DNA of 14,862 bases from contig JAFSXO010000035.1 of assembly GCA_017444045.1 (NCBI GenBank), positions 1-14,862 on the forward strand. The letters are read 5' to 3'. The stretch is from a bacterium (GTDB taxonomy: Bacteria > Vulcanimicrobiota > Xenobia > Xenobiales > Xenobiaceae). Positions within the stretch are counted from its first letter, which is position 1, and the number at the start of each line of letters is the position of its first letter. Under the pieces are notes generated by a model. It saw only the letters and a list, made by a program, of their open reading frames with translations, did not search any database and was not told the DNA's origin. The translations under genes were made by a program, and so were the position numbers. Positions 1 to 6,727 of the stretch are shown here, piece after piece.

Positions 1-320
1 ACGTTAATACGCAGGGATATGATGCACAGCGAGTAGTTTTCGAAAGCCACTTAAAAGAGGTTATGGCTCTTGAAAAGGACGGAGAAAGCCTCGACAACGT
101 CGCCAGCACCTGTGTAGACGCCGAGTTTCGTCTCAATTCTTCCGGCGGTTACAGCGCTGACACGCTGAGACCCACGGTCGAATCACAGTGTGGTCCGCTC
201 GATATCAACCAAGAGATGAGCAACTTAGCCAAGAACCAGATTATGTACAACGCCTTAGCTGGTAAAATCTCCGGCATTTACGGCACCATGAAATACATAA
301 TCGACAACTCCGGTCGGTAG
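1..320 (+). CDS. flgB: Flagellar proximal rod protein FlgB (5'-truncated by window edge)
   Basis: FlgB is one of the proximal rod subunits, exported through the flagellar type III apparatus and assembled on the MS ring. The reading frame is already open at position 3, where it reads VNTQGYDAQRVVFESHLKE, which matches the family N-terminal signature NVNTPGYKAQRVxFExxL. The ATG at 63 is therefore an internal Met and the true start lies left of the window. About 105 codons are visible and the family is usually about 130 residues. The C-terminus (NQEMSNLAKNQIMYNALAGK, then ISGIYGTMKYII) is the typical FlgB amphipathic helix that pairs with other rod proteins. The usual Pro of NTPGY is Gln here. 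flgC follows after 34 nt with a strong SD, so the two are probably cotranscribed. The family call is secure and only the start is missing. Confidence 0.93.
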   Translation, partial: VNTQGYDAQRVVFESHLKEVMALEKDGESLDNVASTCVDAEFRLNSSGGYSADTLRPTVESQCGPLDINQEMSNLAKNQIMYNALAGKISGIYGTMKYIIDNSGR

Positions 321-354
321 AGGCCACTAAATTCTGGCAGGAGGCGCCAAAATT

Positions 355-813
355 ATGAAATTTTTTAATACGTTCGACGTAGCTTCCAGCGGCATGACCG
401 CTCAGCGCAAGATGATGGACATCACCTCTGCCAACATCGCCAACGTCAACACCACGGAGACCGTTGATGGCACCCCATATCGCCGCATGGTAGCCGTAGT
501 CGATCAGAAACAGATCGGTGACTGGCAGGAAGAATTTGCGGCTTGCTCTTTCGACGAGTCCGCTCCCACTGCCACCGGTGTTGAAGTAACTGGCGTTGAG
601 GCCGACAATTCGGATTTCAGATGGGTTTATGACCCCTCCAATCCCAAAGCTCAAAAAGAAGGCGAGCACAAAGGCTATGTTGCTATGCCCAACGTCAACA
701 TCATCTCCGAAATGACCAACATGATCCAGGCTTCCCGTGCTTTCGAGGCCAATGCTACGGTAGTGGAATCAGCCAAATCGATCGCTATGAAGGCTTTGGA
801 GATCGGCAAGTAA
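355..813 (+). CDS. flgC: Flagellar proximal rod protein FlgC
   Basis: FlgC is a proximal rod subunit of the flagellar basal body. The 152-residue product has the expected N-terminal signature at about residues 25-45 (NIANVNTTETVDGTPYRR, cf. family NIANxNTTxTxxGGPYRR). It also has the diagnostic C-terminus at about residues 114-152: PNVNIISEMTNMIQASRAFE followed by KSIAMKALEIGK. The length is normal for the family. The start ATG 355 has AGGAGG at 339-344, 10 nt upstream. It lies between flgB and fliE in the usual flgBC-fliE order. An acidic middle segment (EEFAACSFDES) is less conserved. Nothing suggests damage. Confidence 0.97.
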   Translation: MKFFNTFDVASSGMTAQRKMMDITSANIANVNTTETVDGTPYRRMVAVVDQKQIGDWQEEFAACSFDESAPTATGVEVTGVEADNSDFRWVYDPSNPKAQKEGEHKGYVAMPNVNIISEMTNMIQASRAFEANATVVESAKSIAMKALEIGK

Positions 814-826
814 GTTAGCCACTAGC

Positions 827-873
827 GCCAGCTAAAAGCTGGCAAATATTCAGTGCTACTGGATCCCCCAGTA
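827..873 (+). other. Two small hairpins in the flgC-fliE gap
   Basis: The 76-nt spacer between flgC and fliE holds two perfect hairpins. The first has 7-bp arms, GCCAGCT (827-833) and AGCTGGC (837-843), around an AAA loop. The second has 6-bp arms, TACTGG (857-862) and CCAGTA (868-873), around ATCCC. Neither is followed by a T-tract, so neither looks like an intrinsic terminator. The second ends 4 nt before the fliE SD (AAGGAGG, 878-884). By inference they are mRNA processing or stability structures that tune expression between cotranscribed genes. Chance occurrence of such short stems is possible. Confidence 0.5.
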
Positions 874-889
874 AGCAAAGGAGGTTATA

Positions 890-1246
890 ATGCAGAGTTC
901 ATTTGCTTCCATCCAGGGAATCACGAGCATGGGCAATCACAGCCCCATAACGTCAGTGGCTAACATGACCACCAAGAGCACAATTGGGTCAGTCAGTTCT
1001 CTGAACGCTCCTAGTGCTGAGAACGCTAAGTCCTTCTCAAGCATGTTGGGAGATGCTCTAAACAATGTCAACAACACCATGCAGGAAGCCCAGGCGACCA
1101 CGAACGGTTTGTTGAGCGGTGATCTGAACAACTTGCACGAGATGACCATTGCCGGCGCGAAATCAGAAGTCATGTTACACCTGACCACTCAAATTGCGTC
1201 CAAGCTGTGCACATCCGCTACCACGCTGTTCCAAATGCAGCTGTAA
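890..1246 (+). CDS. fliE: Flagellar hook-basal body complex protein FliE
   Basis: FliE is the adaptor between the FliF MS ring/export gate and the rod. The 118-residue product has a Ser/Asn-rich N-terminus of low conservation. Its C-terminal half is of FliE type: SFSSMLGDALNNVNNTMQEA, then LNNLHEMTIAGAKSEVMLHL and TTQIASKLCTSATTLFQMQL, matching the family pattern of a D/NLH-x-x-x-IA-x-x-K helix and a C-terminal R/Q-MQ-V/L. It is slightly longer than the usual 100-110 residues. The start ATG 890 has AAGGAGG 5 nt upstream (878-884). Position between flgC and fliF is canonical. A Cys near residue 107 replaces a usually aliphatic position; I attach no function to it. Confidence 0.95.
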   Translation: MQSSFASIQGITSMGNHSPITSVANMTTKSTIGSVSSLNAPSAENAKSFSSMLGDALNNVNNTMQEAQATTNGLLSGDLNNLHEMTIAGAKSEVMLHLTTQIASKLCTSATTLFQMQL

Positions 1247-1264
1247 CACTAACACGAACCACTG

Positions 1265-1287
1265 GCAAGCCATGGCAACAGGCTTGC
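1265..1287 (+). other. Hairpin upstream of fliF ribosome-binding site
   Basis: A perfect 7-bp inverted repeat, GCAAGCC (1265-1271) and GGCTTGC (1281-1287), with a 9-nt loop, fills the short fliE-fliF gap. It ends 6 nt before the fliF SD (AAGGAG, 1294-1299). It lacks a T-tract and is not a terminator. Its position just 5' of an SD repeats the arrangement before fliE and fliK, which suggests a role in mRNA processing or translation rate. That role is inference. Confidence 0.5.
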
Positions 1288-1306
1288 GGTAGGAAGGAGT
1301 TAAAAT

Positions 1307-2974
1307 ATGGCCACCGGAATCCAAACGGGAATGCGTACTGGTAGCGGTCCTCTTGCTACTGGACGTGGTCCTCTGGGTAAAGCGCCAGGCGGAGGCAACC
1401 AAGGCGGCCTCGGCAAGATGAAGGCGTCGTGGGCTGCGCTGAGCACCAAGATCAAGGTTTTGATCTTCGTAGCGATCGGCCTTCTCGTTGCAGGCGGCGT
1501 CGTGTTCAGTCTCGTCAGCAGCGCAAACAAACCCGTTGAATTATATGCAACTAAGCTCGGTGAAGACGACATCAAAGACGTCTCCATGAAGCTACAGGAA
1601 TGGGGTATTCCCCACCAGGTTGCCGTTACCAACGACAACATTATTATCGCTCCCAGCCTCAAAGTTTCCACACAGGCTCGCTTGGCATCTCACGGTCTGC
1701 CTCGCCACTCCATCATGACGGCTTCCAATCAGCCCGCCAGCAGTGGTTTGAGCACCATGACCGAGAAAGAAAAGGATGCTATCAACAAGCGCGTTCTCGA
1801 AGGTGAGCTCACCGAATCTATGCGCCAGATGCAGGGCGTTGCCGATGCTTACGTTAAACTGGGCCTTCCCGAAAAGACCCTGTTCGACGATGGCTCCGAA
1901 GGTGCCAAAGCTGCGGTCATGCTCAAAATGAAGCCCGGCGCTCAGCTGAACCGCGATCAGATCACCGGTATTGTTAACCTGGTTGCCTACTCTGTGCCCG
2001 ATTTGAAGGCCGAAAGCGTCAAGATCGTTGACACCAACGGTCGCGACCTCACCAATGGTCTCCCCCTCAACGGCGGAGAGCTTGGCATGGCTCCTTCAAG
2101 CCAGCTGGAGTACAAGCAGAACTTAGAGAAGAACCTGAAGGACAAGATCGAGCAGCAGCTCGCTACCGTTCTGGGTTCCCAGAAATTTGCCGCTCAGGTC
2201 ACCGCCGAAGTCGACTTCTCTCAGAATGAAGTCAACCGTGAAATCGTTGGCGATCCCGGCGACAAAGGCCGCGTCAAGGTTGGCGGTCAGAAACGCGTTG
2301 AGCAGTACAACAAGAAAGAGCAGACCTCCGGCGCCGTACAGATGTCTTCCTCTGGCGACAAGAAGGGCACCTACTCCAAGTCTGAAGAGTCCGAGAAGTA
2401 CGAAATCAACCGCACGGTTTCCCGCAATGTTGATACTTCTCCCAGAATTCAGCGCTTAACGGTTTCCGTTGCTGTGGACAACCTTAAAGAAGATCAGGTT
2501 GCTGCTATTGCCGGTTTGGTTAAAGACGCAGTAGGCTTCAACGCCAGCCGCGGTGACTCCGTCACCGTTCGCAGCGTTCCTTTCGCCAGCGCTTCTCTCG
2601 ACGGCATCTACAGCGAGATGGCTCAGGGCATGGCCAATGGCAACGCCCCCGTCGCCGCTCCCGCTACCAGCATCAACCCCACCGCTGTTGCCGCTATAGC
2701 CTTCGTTCCCGCTATCGCTCTGATTGCTCTGATCGCTGTCTTCGTCAGCCGTCAGCGTCAGGTTCAGCAGGGTCAGGCTCAGCTCATCCTGGGAAGCACT
2801 ACTGGTTCCGCTTCCTCCGACATTGCCGACCTTCTCAACGAGAAGTCTGGCAAGTCTAAGGCCATGGGCGAGACCAGAGTTAACACCTCCGACCAGCTTG
2901 AGAAGCTCGCTAAAGAGCGTCCTACCAAGATGGCTGAGCTGTTAAAGAACACCTGGCTCAATGGTGACAAGTAA
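1307..2974 (+). CDS. fliF: Flagellar MS-ring protein FliF
   Basis: FliF forms the inner-membrane MS ring, the base of the flagellum and the platform that binds FliG. The 555-residue product has the expected layout: cytoplasmic N-terminus, TM1 at about residues 51-70 (VLIFVAIGLLVAGGVVFSLV), a periplasmic ring-building region with the YscJ/FliF domain, and TM2 at about residues 462-483. The cytoplasmic tail ends KLAKERPTKMAELLKNTWLN, the FliG-binding tail type. Length is normal. The first 40 residues are a Gly/Pro/Arg-rich stretch (for example GPLGKAPGGGNQGG) that is longer than usual. The start ATG 1307 has AAGGAG 7 nt upstream. It is the last gene before a rho-independent terminator, so unlike most clusters it is not directly followed by fliG. 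Confidence 0.97.
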   Translation: MATGIQTGMRTGSGPLATGRGPLGKAPGGGNQGGLGKMKASWAALSTKIKVLIFVAIGLLVAGGVVFSLVSSANKPVELYATKLGEDDIKDVSMKLQEWGIPHQVAVTNDNIIIAPSLKVSTQARLASHGLPRHSIMTASNQPASSGLSTMTEKEKDAINKRVLEGELTESMRQMQGVADAYVKLGLPEKTLFDDGSEGAKAAVMLKMKPGAQLNRDQITGIVNLVAYSVPDLKAESVKIVDTNGRDLTNGLPLNGGELGMAPSSQLEYKQNLEKNLKDKIEQQLATVLGSQKFAAQVTAEVDFSQNEVNREIVGDPGDKGRVKVGGQKRVEQYNKKEQTSGAVQMSSSGDKKGTYSKSEESEKYEINRTVSRNVDTSPRIQRLTVSVAVDNLKEDQVAAIAGLVKDAVGFNASRGDSVTVRSVPFASASLDGIYSEMAQGMANGNAPVAAPATSINPTAVAAIAFVPAIALIALIAVFVSRQRQVQQGQAQLILGSTTGSASSDIADLLNEKSGKSKAMGETRVNTSDQLEKLAKERPTKMAELLKNTWLNGDK

Positions 2975-2995
2975 GCACTAGCACCATAAACCAAT

Positions 2996-3029
2996 AAAAA
3001 AACGCTCCGAATTATCGGGGCGTTTTTTT
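2996..3029 (+). terminator. Rho-independent terminator after fliF
   Basis: The arms ACGCTCCG (3002-3009) and CGGGGCGT (3016-3023) pair over 8 bp with one G-U, around an AATTAT loop. The stem is preceded by an A-run (2996-3002) that can extend it and followed by a run of seven T (3023-3029). It lies 22 nt after the fliF stop and should end the flgBC-fliEF transcript before the permease. The A-run opposite the T-run would also allow some termination from the other strand. Confidence 0.9.
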
Positions 3030-3042
3030 ATTTAGAAGGTAT

Positions 3043-3114
3043 ATGCTCGCGAAAAATAACTATAGCATTTATTATGGCATTATACTCCAAAAACGACAAC
3101 GAACTGCATCATAG
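3043..3114 (+). CDS. Possible 23-codon leader ORF overlapping the permease start
   Basis: An ATG at 3043 with AGAAGG at 3034-3039 (3-nt spacing, rather short) opens a 23-codon frame ending in TAG at 3112-3114. It overlaps the first 40 nt of the permease gene in another frame. The permease ATG 3074 has no recognisable SD of its own, so ribosomes could be delivered to it through this leader. This is speculative: the only support is the SD-like site and the missing SD at 3074, and a frame of this length can occur by chance. Confidence 0.2.
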   Translation: MLAKNNYSIYYGIILQKRQRTAS

Positions 3115-4465
3115 CGAATCCTCTGCAGATAACATATACCAGCTCGATGGGCGCGTCCCCCTAGCCACCGCCATCCCCTTCGGACTGCAGCACGTGCTGG
3201 CCATGTTTACGGCCAACATAACTCCCATCATACTGATAGCGGGCGTAGCCAAATACCGCGGACAGTCCTTTGCGCCAACTGATACGGCACTGCTAATACA
3301 AGCCGCAATGTTAGTCGCCGGCATAGGCACACTAATTCAGCTCTACCCTGTTTTACATAGGATAGGCGCCAGACTGCCCATCGTTATGGGCATGAGCTTC
3401 ACCTTCCTGGCGCCAGCTATAACCCTAGCCGAGCGAGACTATGGTCTTTTAGTAGGAGCCTCTATAGTCGGAGGCTGCCTTGAAGGGGTACTCGGCCTGT
3501 CAGCGCGCTACTGGCGGCGTTATATATCTCCTATTGTCTCGGCCTGCGTGGTCATAGCAATAGGCATCAGCCTAATAGGCGCTGCCATGACATCATTCGT
3601 TGGCGGCAACGCTCAGGACGCGGGAAGCTGGCCCCATTTAGCTGTAGCCACAATAACCCTGCTATCCTGCCTGCTTTTTTATCGATTCGTCAAAGGAACC
3701 TGGCGCCATTTATATGTACTGTTTGGCTTAGCGGTAGGCTACATCACCGCTTTGGTTTTCAGCCTATGCGGAATTAGCAACATGATCGACCCCGCCACAA
3801 TCCGCAGCACGATAAATGAATTGGGCATTATCTCCCTGCCCCATATCTGCCATTTCACCCCGCAATTCGAATGGGGAGCCATAATATCGATCGCCCTGGT
3901 ATCCTTGGTCTCGGCTGCTGAAACCATTGGCGACACCACCGCAGTATGCCAGGGCGGCCTCAAACGCGACATTACCGAACAGGAGATATCCGGCTCACTT
4001 AGCTGTGACGGCTTTATGAGCGCCGTATCTGCGGGAATATTCGGCTGCACGCCCATTACCTCGTTTAGCCAGAACGTCGGCTTAGTCACCATGACTAAGG
4101 TCGTCAACCGCTTCACCATTATGTGCGGAACTTCAGTACTGATACTGGCTGGCTTATTCCCCCCTATCGGCGCCCTGCTGTCAACCATTCCGCCCTGCGT
4201 GCTGGGAGGCTGCACCGTTATCATGTTCGGCGCCATCATCGTCGCCGGCTTAGAGATGGCTTCCAAATGCGGCTTCGGCCATCACGCCACGCAGATACTC
4301 GCCATCTCGCTGTGCGTGGGCATAGGCTCTACCCAATCTCCGGCACTGTTTAGCCAGGCGCCCGAATTGGTGTCCGATATCTTCGCCAAGAATCCCGTGG
4401 CAGGGGTCTTCGTCACCGCCCTGTTGCTGTCGTGGCTTATTCCTAAAGACTCCGAAGAAGAATAA
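3074..4465 (+). CDS. NCS2-family nucleobase permease, probably xanthine/urate type
   Basis: This is a 463-residue polytopic membrane protein of the nucleobase:cation symporter-2 family (NAT/NCS2), importing a purine or related base with a proton or sodium ion. Family landmarks are present in order: GLQHVLAMF in TM1 (His40), the TM8 acidic pair E283 and D287 in SAAETIGD, an Asp at 312 (CDGF), and the NAT signature at about residues 330-341 (SFSQNVGLVTMT, Q333/N334). The spacing E283/D287/D312/Q333-N334 agrees with the substrate-site residues known from E. coli XanQ (E272, D276, D304, Q324-N325). The SFSQNVGL form is typical of bacterial xanthine and urate carriers. Xanthine or urate is therefore more likely than uracil, but substrate is inference. 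No SD is seen at ATG 3074 and no earlier in-frame start exists after the fliF terminator. ATA and CTA codons are frequent compared with fliF. Its place between fliF and fliG is unusual. Confidence 0.93.
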   Translation: MALYSKNDNELHHSESSADNIYQLDGRVPLATAIPFGLQHVLAMFTANITPIILIAGVAKYRGQSFAPTDTALLIQAAMLVAGIGTLIQLYPVLHRIGARLPIVMGMSFTFLAPAITLAERDYGLLVGASIVGGCLEGVLGLSARYWRRYISPIVSACVVIAIGISLIGAAMTSFVGGNAQDAGSWPHLAVATITLLSCLLFYRFVKGTWRHLYVLFGLAVGYITALVFSLCGISNMIDPATIRSTINELGIISLPHICHFTPQFEWGAIISIALVSLVSAAETIGDTTAVCQGGLKRDITEQEISGSLSCDGFMSAVSAGIFGCTPITSFSQNVGLVTMTKVVNRFTIMCGTSVLILAGLFPPIGALLSTIPPCVLGGCTVIMFGAIIVAGLEMASKCGFGHHATQILAISLCVGIGSTQSPALFSQAPELVSDIFAKNPVAGVFVTALLLSWLIPKDSEEE

Positions 4466-4556
4466 AGCAAAAGGAATAACAGCCATAAAGTCAAAAACAG
4501 AACGTTACGTGAATTTTTTGGGCAACTATTAGCCCATCCATAAGGAGCGTAGCTAC

Positions 4557-5582
4557 ATGGCTGTCAACCTTCCCCCTCGGCAAAAAACCGCTATTCTACT
4601 GATGTCGCTTCCCCCAGAAGCGTCAGCGGAAATTTTTAAAGAGCTAGGGCCAGAAGAAGTCCAATCCATAACTATGGAGATATCCAAGATGCCGCAGATA
4701 TCTCCAGAAACGCGTGCCCAGGTTATTCAGGAATTCCTAGGACAGTCCGACAATGCCCCCGACGCCCTAAAGGATTTAGGCGCCACGACCCCAGCGGCAG
4801 GCGGTGGTTTCCCAGGCTTGGGAGGAGGCGGCTTCCCCGGAATAGGCTCCGGCCTAGCGCCGCATAACATGCCCCCAGCCATGAGCAGCAGTCAAACTGT
4901 CGCCGCATCGACGCGCCCCCTCGATTTTCTGCGCCGCGTCGATCCCCGCCAGCTGCTGCAGCTTATACGCCGCGAGCATCCCCAGACAATCGCCGTCGTG
5001 CTGTCCCATCTTCAGGCGAACCAGGCCTCAGCTATTTTAGGAGACCTTCCCAATTCAGTGCAGACAGAGGTGGCCAAACGCCTAGCCGATTTAGACACTG
5101 TATCCAACGAGGTTCTGACAGAACTGAGTAAGGTACTCGAGACCAGGCTGCAGCAGGCTCTTGAAGAGGGCTCATATCATCATGCCGACGGAAAAGAGAC
5201 GCTACTGGAAATACTTAACCAGTCCGATCGCAACACCGAAGAGCGCGTACTTACCGGCCTATCGAAAAAGCACCCCACGCTTGTCAGCGACATCAAGAAT
5301 AAATTGTGCGACTTTGAAGATCTGAACAACATCGACGACAATTCGATGCAGCAGGTTTTGCGCATGACCGACTTCAGAGACCTAGTATTGGCTCTAAAGG
5401 GCGCCAACCGCGAACTTTCTGAAAGAGTATACAGATTTTTATCGCCAGATATGGCCCGAGCGCTGCGCACCGAAGTCGACAAAATGGGGCAAGTACCCTG
5501 GGACGACATCAAGCAGGCTCAGCAGCAAATCCGCAATATCCTGCGCGGGCTGGTGAATTTAGGCAAAATTAAATTCAGATAA
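4557..5582 (+). CDS. fliG: Flagellar motor switch protein FliG
   Basis: FliG is the rotor protein that binds the FliF tail, links to FliM and interacts with the stators to generate torque. The 341-residue product has FliG_N at about residues 8-62 (RQKTAILLMSLPPEASAEIF). An unusual Gly/Pro/Ser-rich linker follows at about 75-120. FliG_M starts at about 121 and carries the EHPQ motif at 140-143. FliG_C spans about 230-341. In FliG_C, LALKGA (K281) aligns with E. coli K264. Other torque-helix positions differ: D298, T305, E306 and P314 sit where E. coli has R281, D288, D289 and R297 by eye alignment. The segment NKLCDFEDL stands in the place of the usual MFVFEDL hinge. Start ATG 4557 has AAGGAG (4542-4547), 9 nt upstream. 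Family assignment is certain, but the N-domain is short for the family. Confidence 0.97.
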   Translation: MAVNLPPRQKTAILLMSLPPEASAEIFKELGPEEVQSITMEISKMPQISPETRAQVIQEFLGQSDNAPDALKDLGATTPAAGGGFPGLGGGGFPGIGSGLAPHNMPPAMSSSQTVAASTRPLDFLRRVDPRQLLQLIRREHPQTIAVVLSHLQANQASAILGDLPNSVQTEVAKRLADLDTVSNEVLTELSKVLETRLQQALEEGSYHHADGKETLLEILNQSDRNTEERVLTGLSKKHPTLVSDIKNKLCDFEDLNNIDDNSMQQVLRMTDFRDLVLALKGANRELSERVYRFLSPDMARALRTEVDKMGQVPWDDIKQAQQQIRNILRGLVNLGKIKFR

Positions 5583-5610
5583 GGCAGTATTAGCTTACGC
5601 AGCTCCAACG

Positions 5611-5669
5611 CACATGAATGAGCATAACCAATGCCAAGAATCCTTAACTGAATGGCATTGAGATAGGAT
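5611..5669 (+). repeat. Intergenic hairpin element, copy A (before fliH)
   Basis: A perfect 8-bp inverted repeat, CAATGCCA (5629-5636) and TGGCATTG (5653-5660), encloses a 16-nt loop that contains CTTAA. It begins 46 nt after the fliG stop and lies upstream of fliH. The same arms, a related loop and the upstream word ATGAGCATAA recur at 14433-14480 before fliM (copy B). No T-tract follows, so it is not a normal terminator. Candidate roles are a regulator binding site, a structured mRNA leader or processing site, or a small dispersed repeat. The repetition is seen directly and the role is unknown. Confidence 0.7.
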
Positions 5670-5713
5670 CAAGGTGAACTAAACTGGCTCTCATAAAAGG
5701 CAACCCCAATGAT

Positions 5714-6727
5714 GTGGCTCCAGGACAGGGGGGAGCCCAACCTCGTCGCTCGGCTTTAATCAAATCCGGCGGCTCTGCTGACGAGCAGCGCTCGGGAGAA
5801 ACAACAGCGGTATTCACCCCGCGCTCACCTCTGACTAAGGGACCTCAGCCCACGCCCCAGCAGGAGGCCGAGTTTCGCCAGCGCCAGCTGTTGGCAGAAA
5901 AGCCCTCACCCGTCTTAGGCAAGGTGTTTGGCAAGCACAACAATGGACCAATAGCCAGCGCTCTGCCTCCTATTGCCAACCGCGTGCGCATTCCCACCGG
6001 CGACGAGCCGCCCGAAGATAAGAACGCCCCGCCCCCGATTACCGTCGATCAGGCGATCATCGAGGAAGCCCAGCAAAAAGCGGCGGCACTGCTGCAGGCT
6101 GCCCAAAAAAAGGCCAACGAAGCCCTGACCGCGGCAGCCCAAAAGATTCAGCAGTTCCAGGAGCTAGCCAAGACCAAAGCCGAAGAAGCCAACAAGGCTG
6201 CCTACGCGCAGGGCCTAGAGCAGGGGCGCGTCGATGGCCGGCGCCAAGGTCACGATGAATACCTAGAATTAATGCTCAAGGCCCGCGATCTCTATGTCCA
6301 GGCGATAAAAGAGCGCGACAAGCTCATCGACAACACCGAGCCAGAGCTAGCCCGCCTGTCGGTCGCTATAGCCGAACGCCTCATCGGCCAGGAGATCAAC
6401 TCCAACGGCGAGTTTATTATGAGCGTGGTACGCGATGCGCTGGCAGACTGCAAGGACCGCGAACAGGTCATCATCCGCGTAGCTCCAGACGACTACCACC
6501 TGGTCAACAACGACCGCGCTACCTTTGCCCATATGGTCGAGGGCTTGAAGGATTTTGACCTGGTAATCGATTCCAAGGTCGAAGCCGGAGGCTGTATCAT
6601 TGAGACCAACCTAGGCAATATCGATGCGCGCCTAACAACTCAGCTGGCAGCCATCAAGGCTGCGTTTGAGCACGTATGCCAAACCAAGGAAAGCGGCGAC
6701 GCCAATGACATTACCCCAGAAGAGTGA
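5714..6727 (+). CDS. fliH: Flagellar export apparatus stator protein FliH
   Basis: FliH binds the export ATPase FliI, keeps it in check and tethers it to the C-ring and export gate. The 337-residue product has a Pro/Gln-rich N-terminus (1-110), then a long Ala/Gln/Lys coiled coil (about 112-165). A perfect run of GxxxG repeats follows (G167, G171, G175, G179), a hallmark of FliH. The C-terminal FliH/HrpE domain contains RLSVAIAERLIGQEI and VEAGGCIIETNLGNIDARL. It is longer than most FliH proteins because of the N-terminal extension. The GTG at 5714 lacks a well-spaced SD: AAAAGG at 5695-5700 is 13 nt away. The frame stays open back to 5678, and a CTG at 5684 has AAGGTG (5671-5676) 7 nt upstream, adding LALIKGNPND. 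That is a realistic alternative start. The end overlaps fliI. Confidence 0.94.
   Translation: MAPGQGGAQPRRSALIKSGGSADEQRSGETTAVFTPRSPLTKGPQPTPQQEAEFRQRQLLAEKPSPVLGKVFGKHNNGPIASALPPIANRVRIPTGDEPPEDKNAPPPITVDQAIIEEAQQKAAALLQAAQKKANEALTAAAQKIQQFQELAKTKAEEANKAAYAQGLEQGRVDGRRQGHDEYLELMLKARDLYVQAIKERDKLIDNTEPELARLSVAIAERLIGQEINSNGEFIMSVVRDALADCKDREQVIIRVAPDDYHLVNNDRATFAHMVEGLKDFDLVIDSKVEAGGCIIETNLGNIDARLTTQLAAIKAAFEHVCQTKESGDANDITPEE

Noticed and set aside
63..320. flgB starting at ATG 63
   Set aside because: The frame is open to the window edge and encodes the conserved FlgB VNTxGYxAQRVVFE segment upstream of 63, so this Met is internal.
816..829. Shared word AGCCACTAGCGC at 817-828 and 11646-11657
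   Set aside because: Twelve bases with no inverted symmetry; contexts differ (after flgC stop versus inside a promoter spacer) and no third full copy was seen.
4518..4536. Hairpin TGGGC...GCCCA beside a T-run before fliG as terminator
   Set aside because: The T-run precedes the 5-bp stem on the + strand and would read as an A-run after it on the - strand, so it fits a terminator in neither direction.
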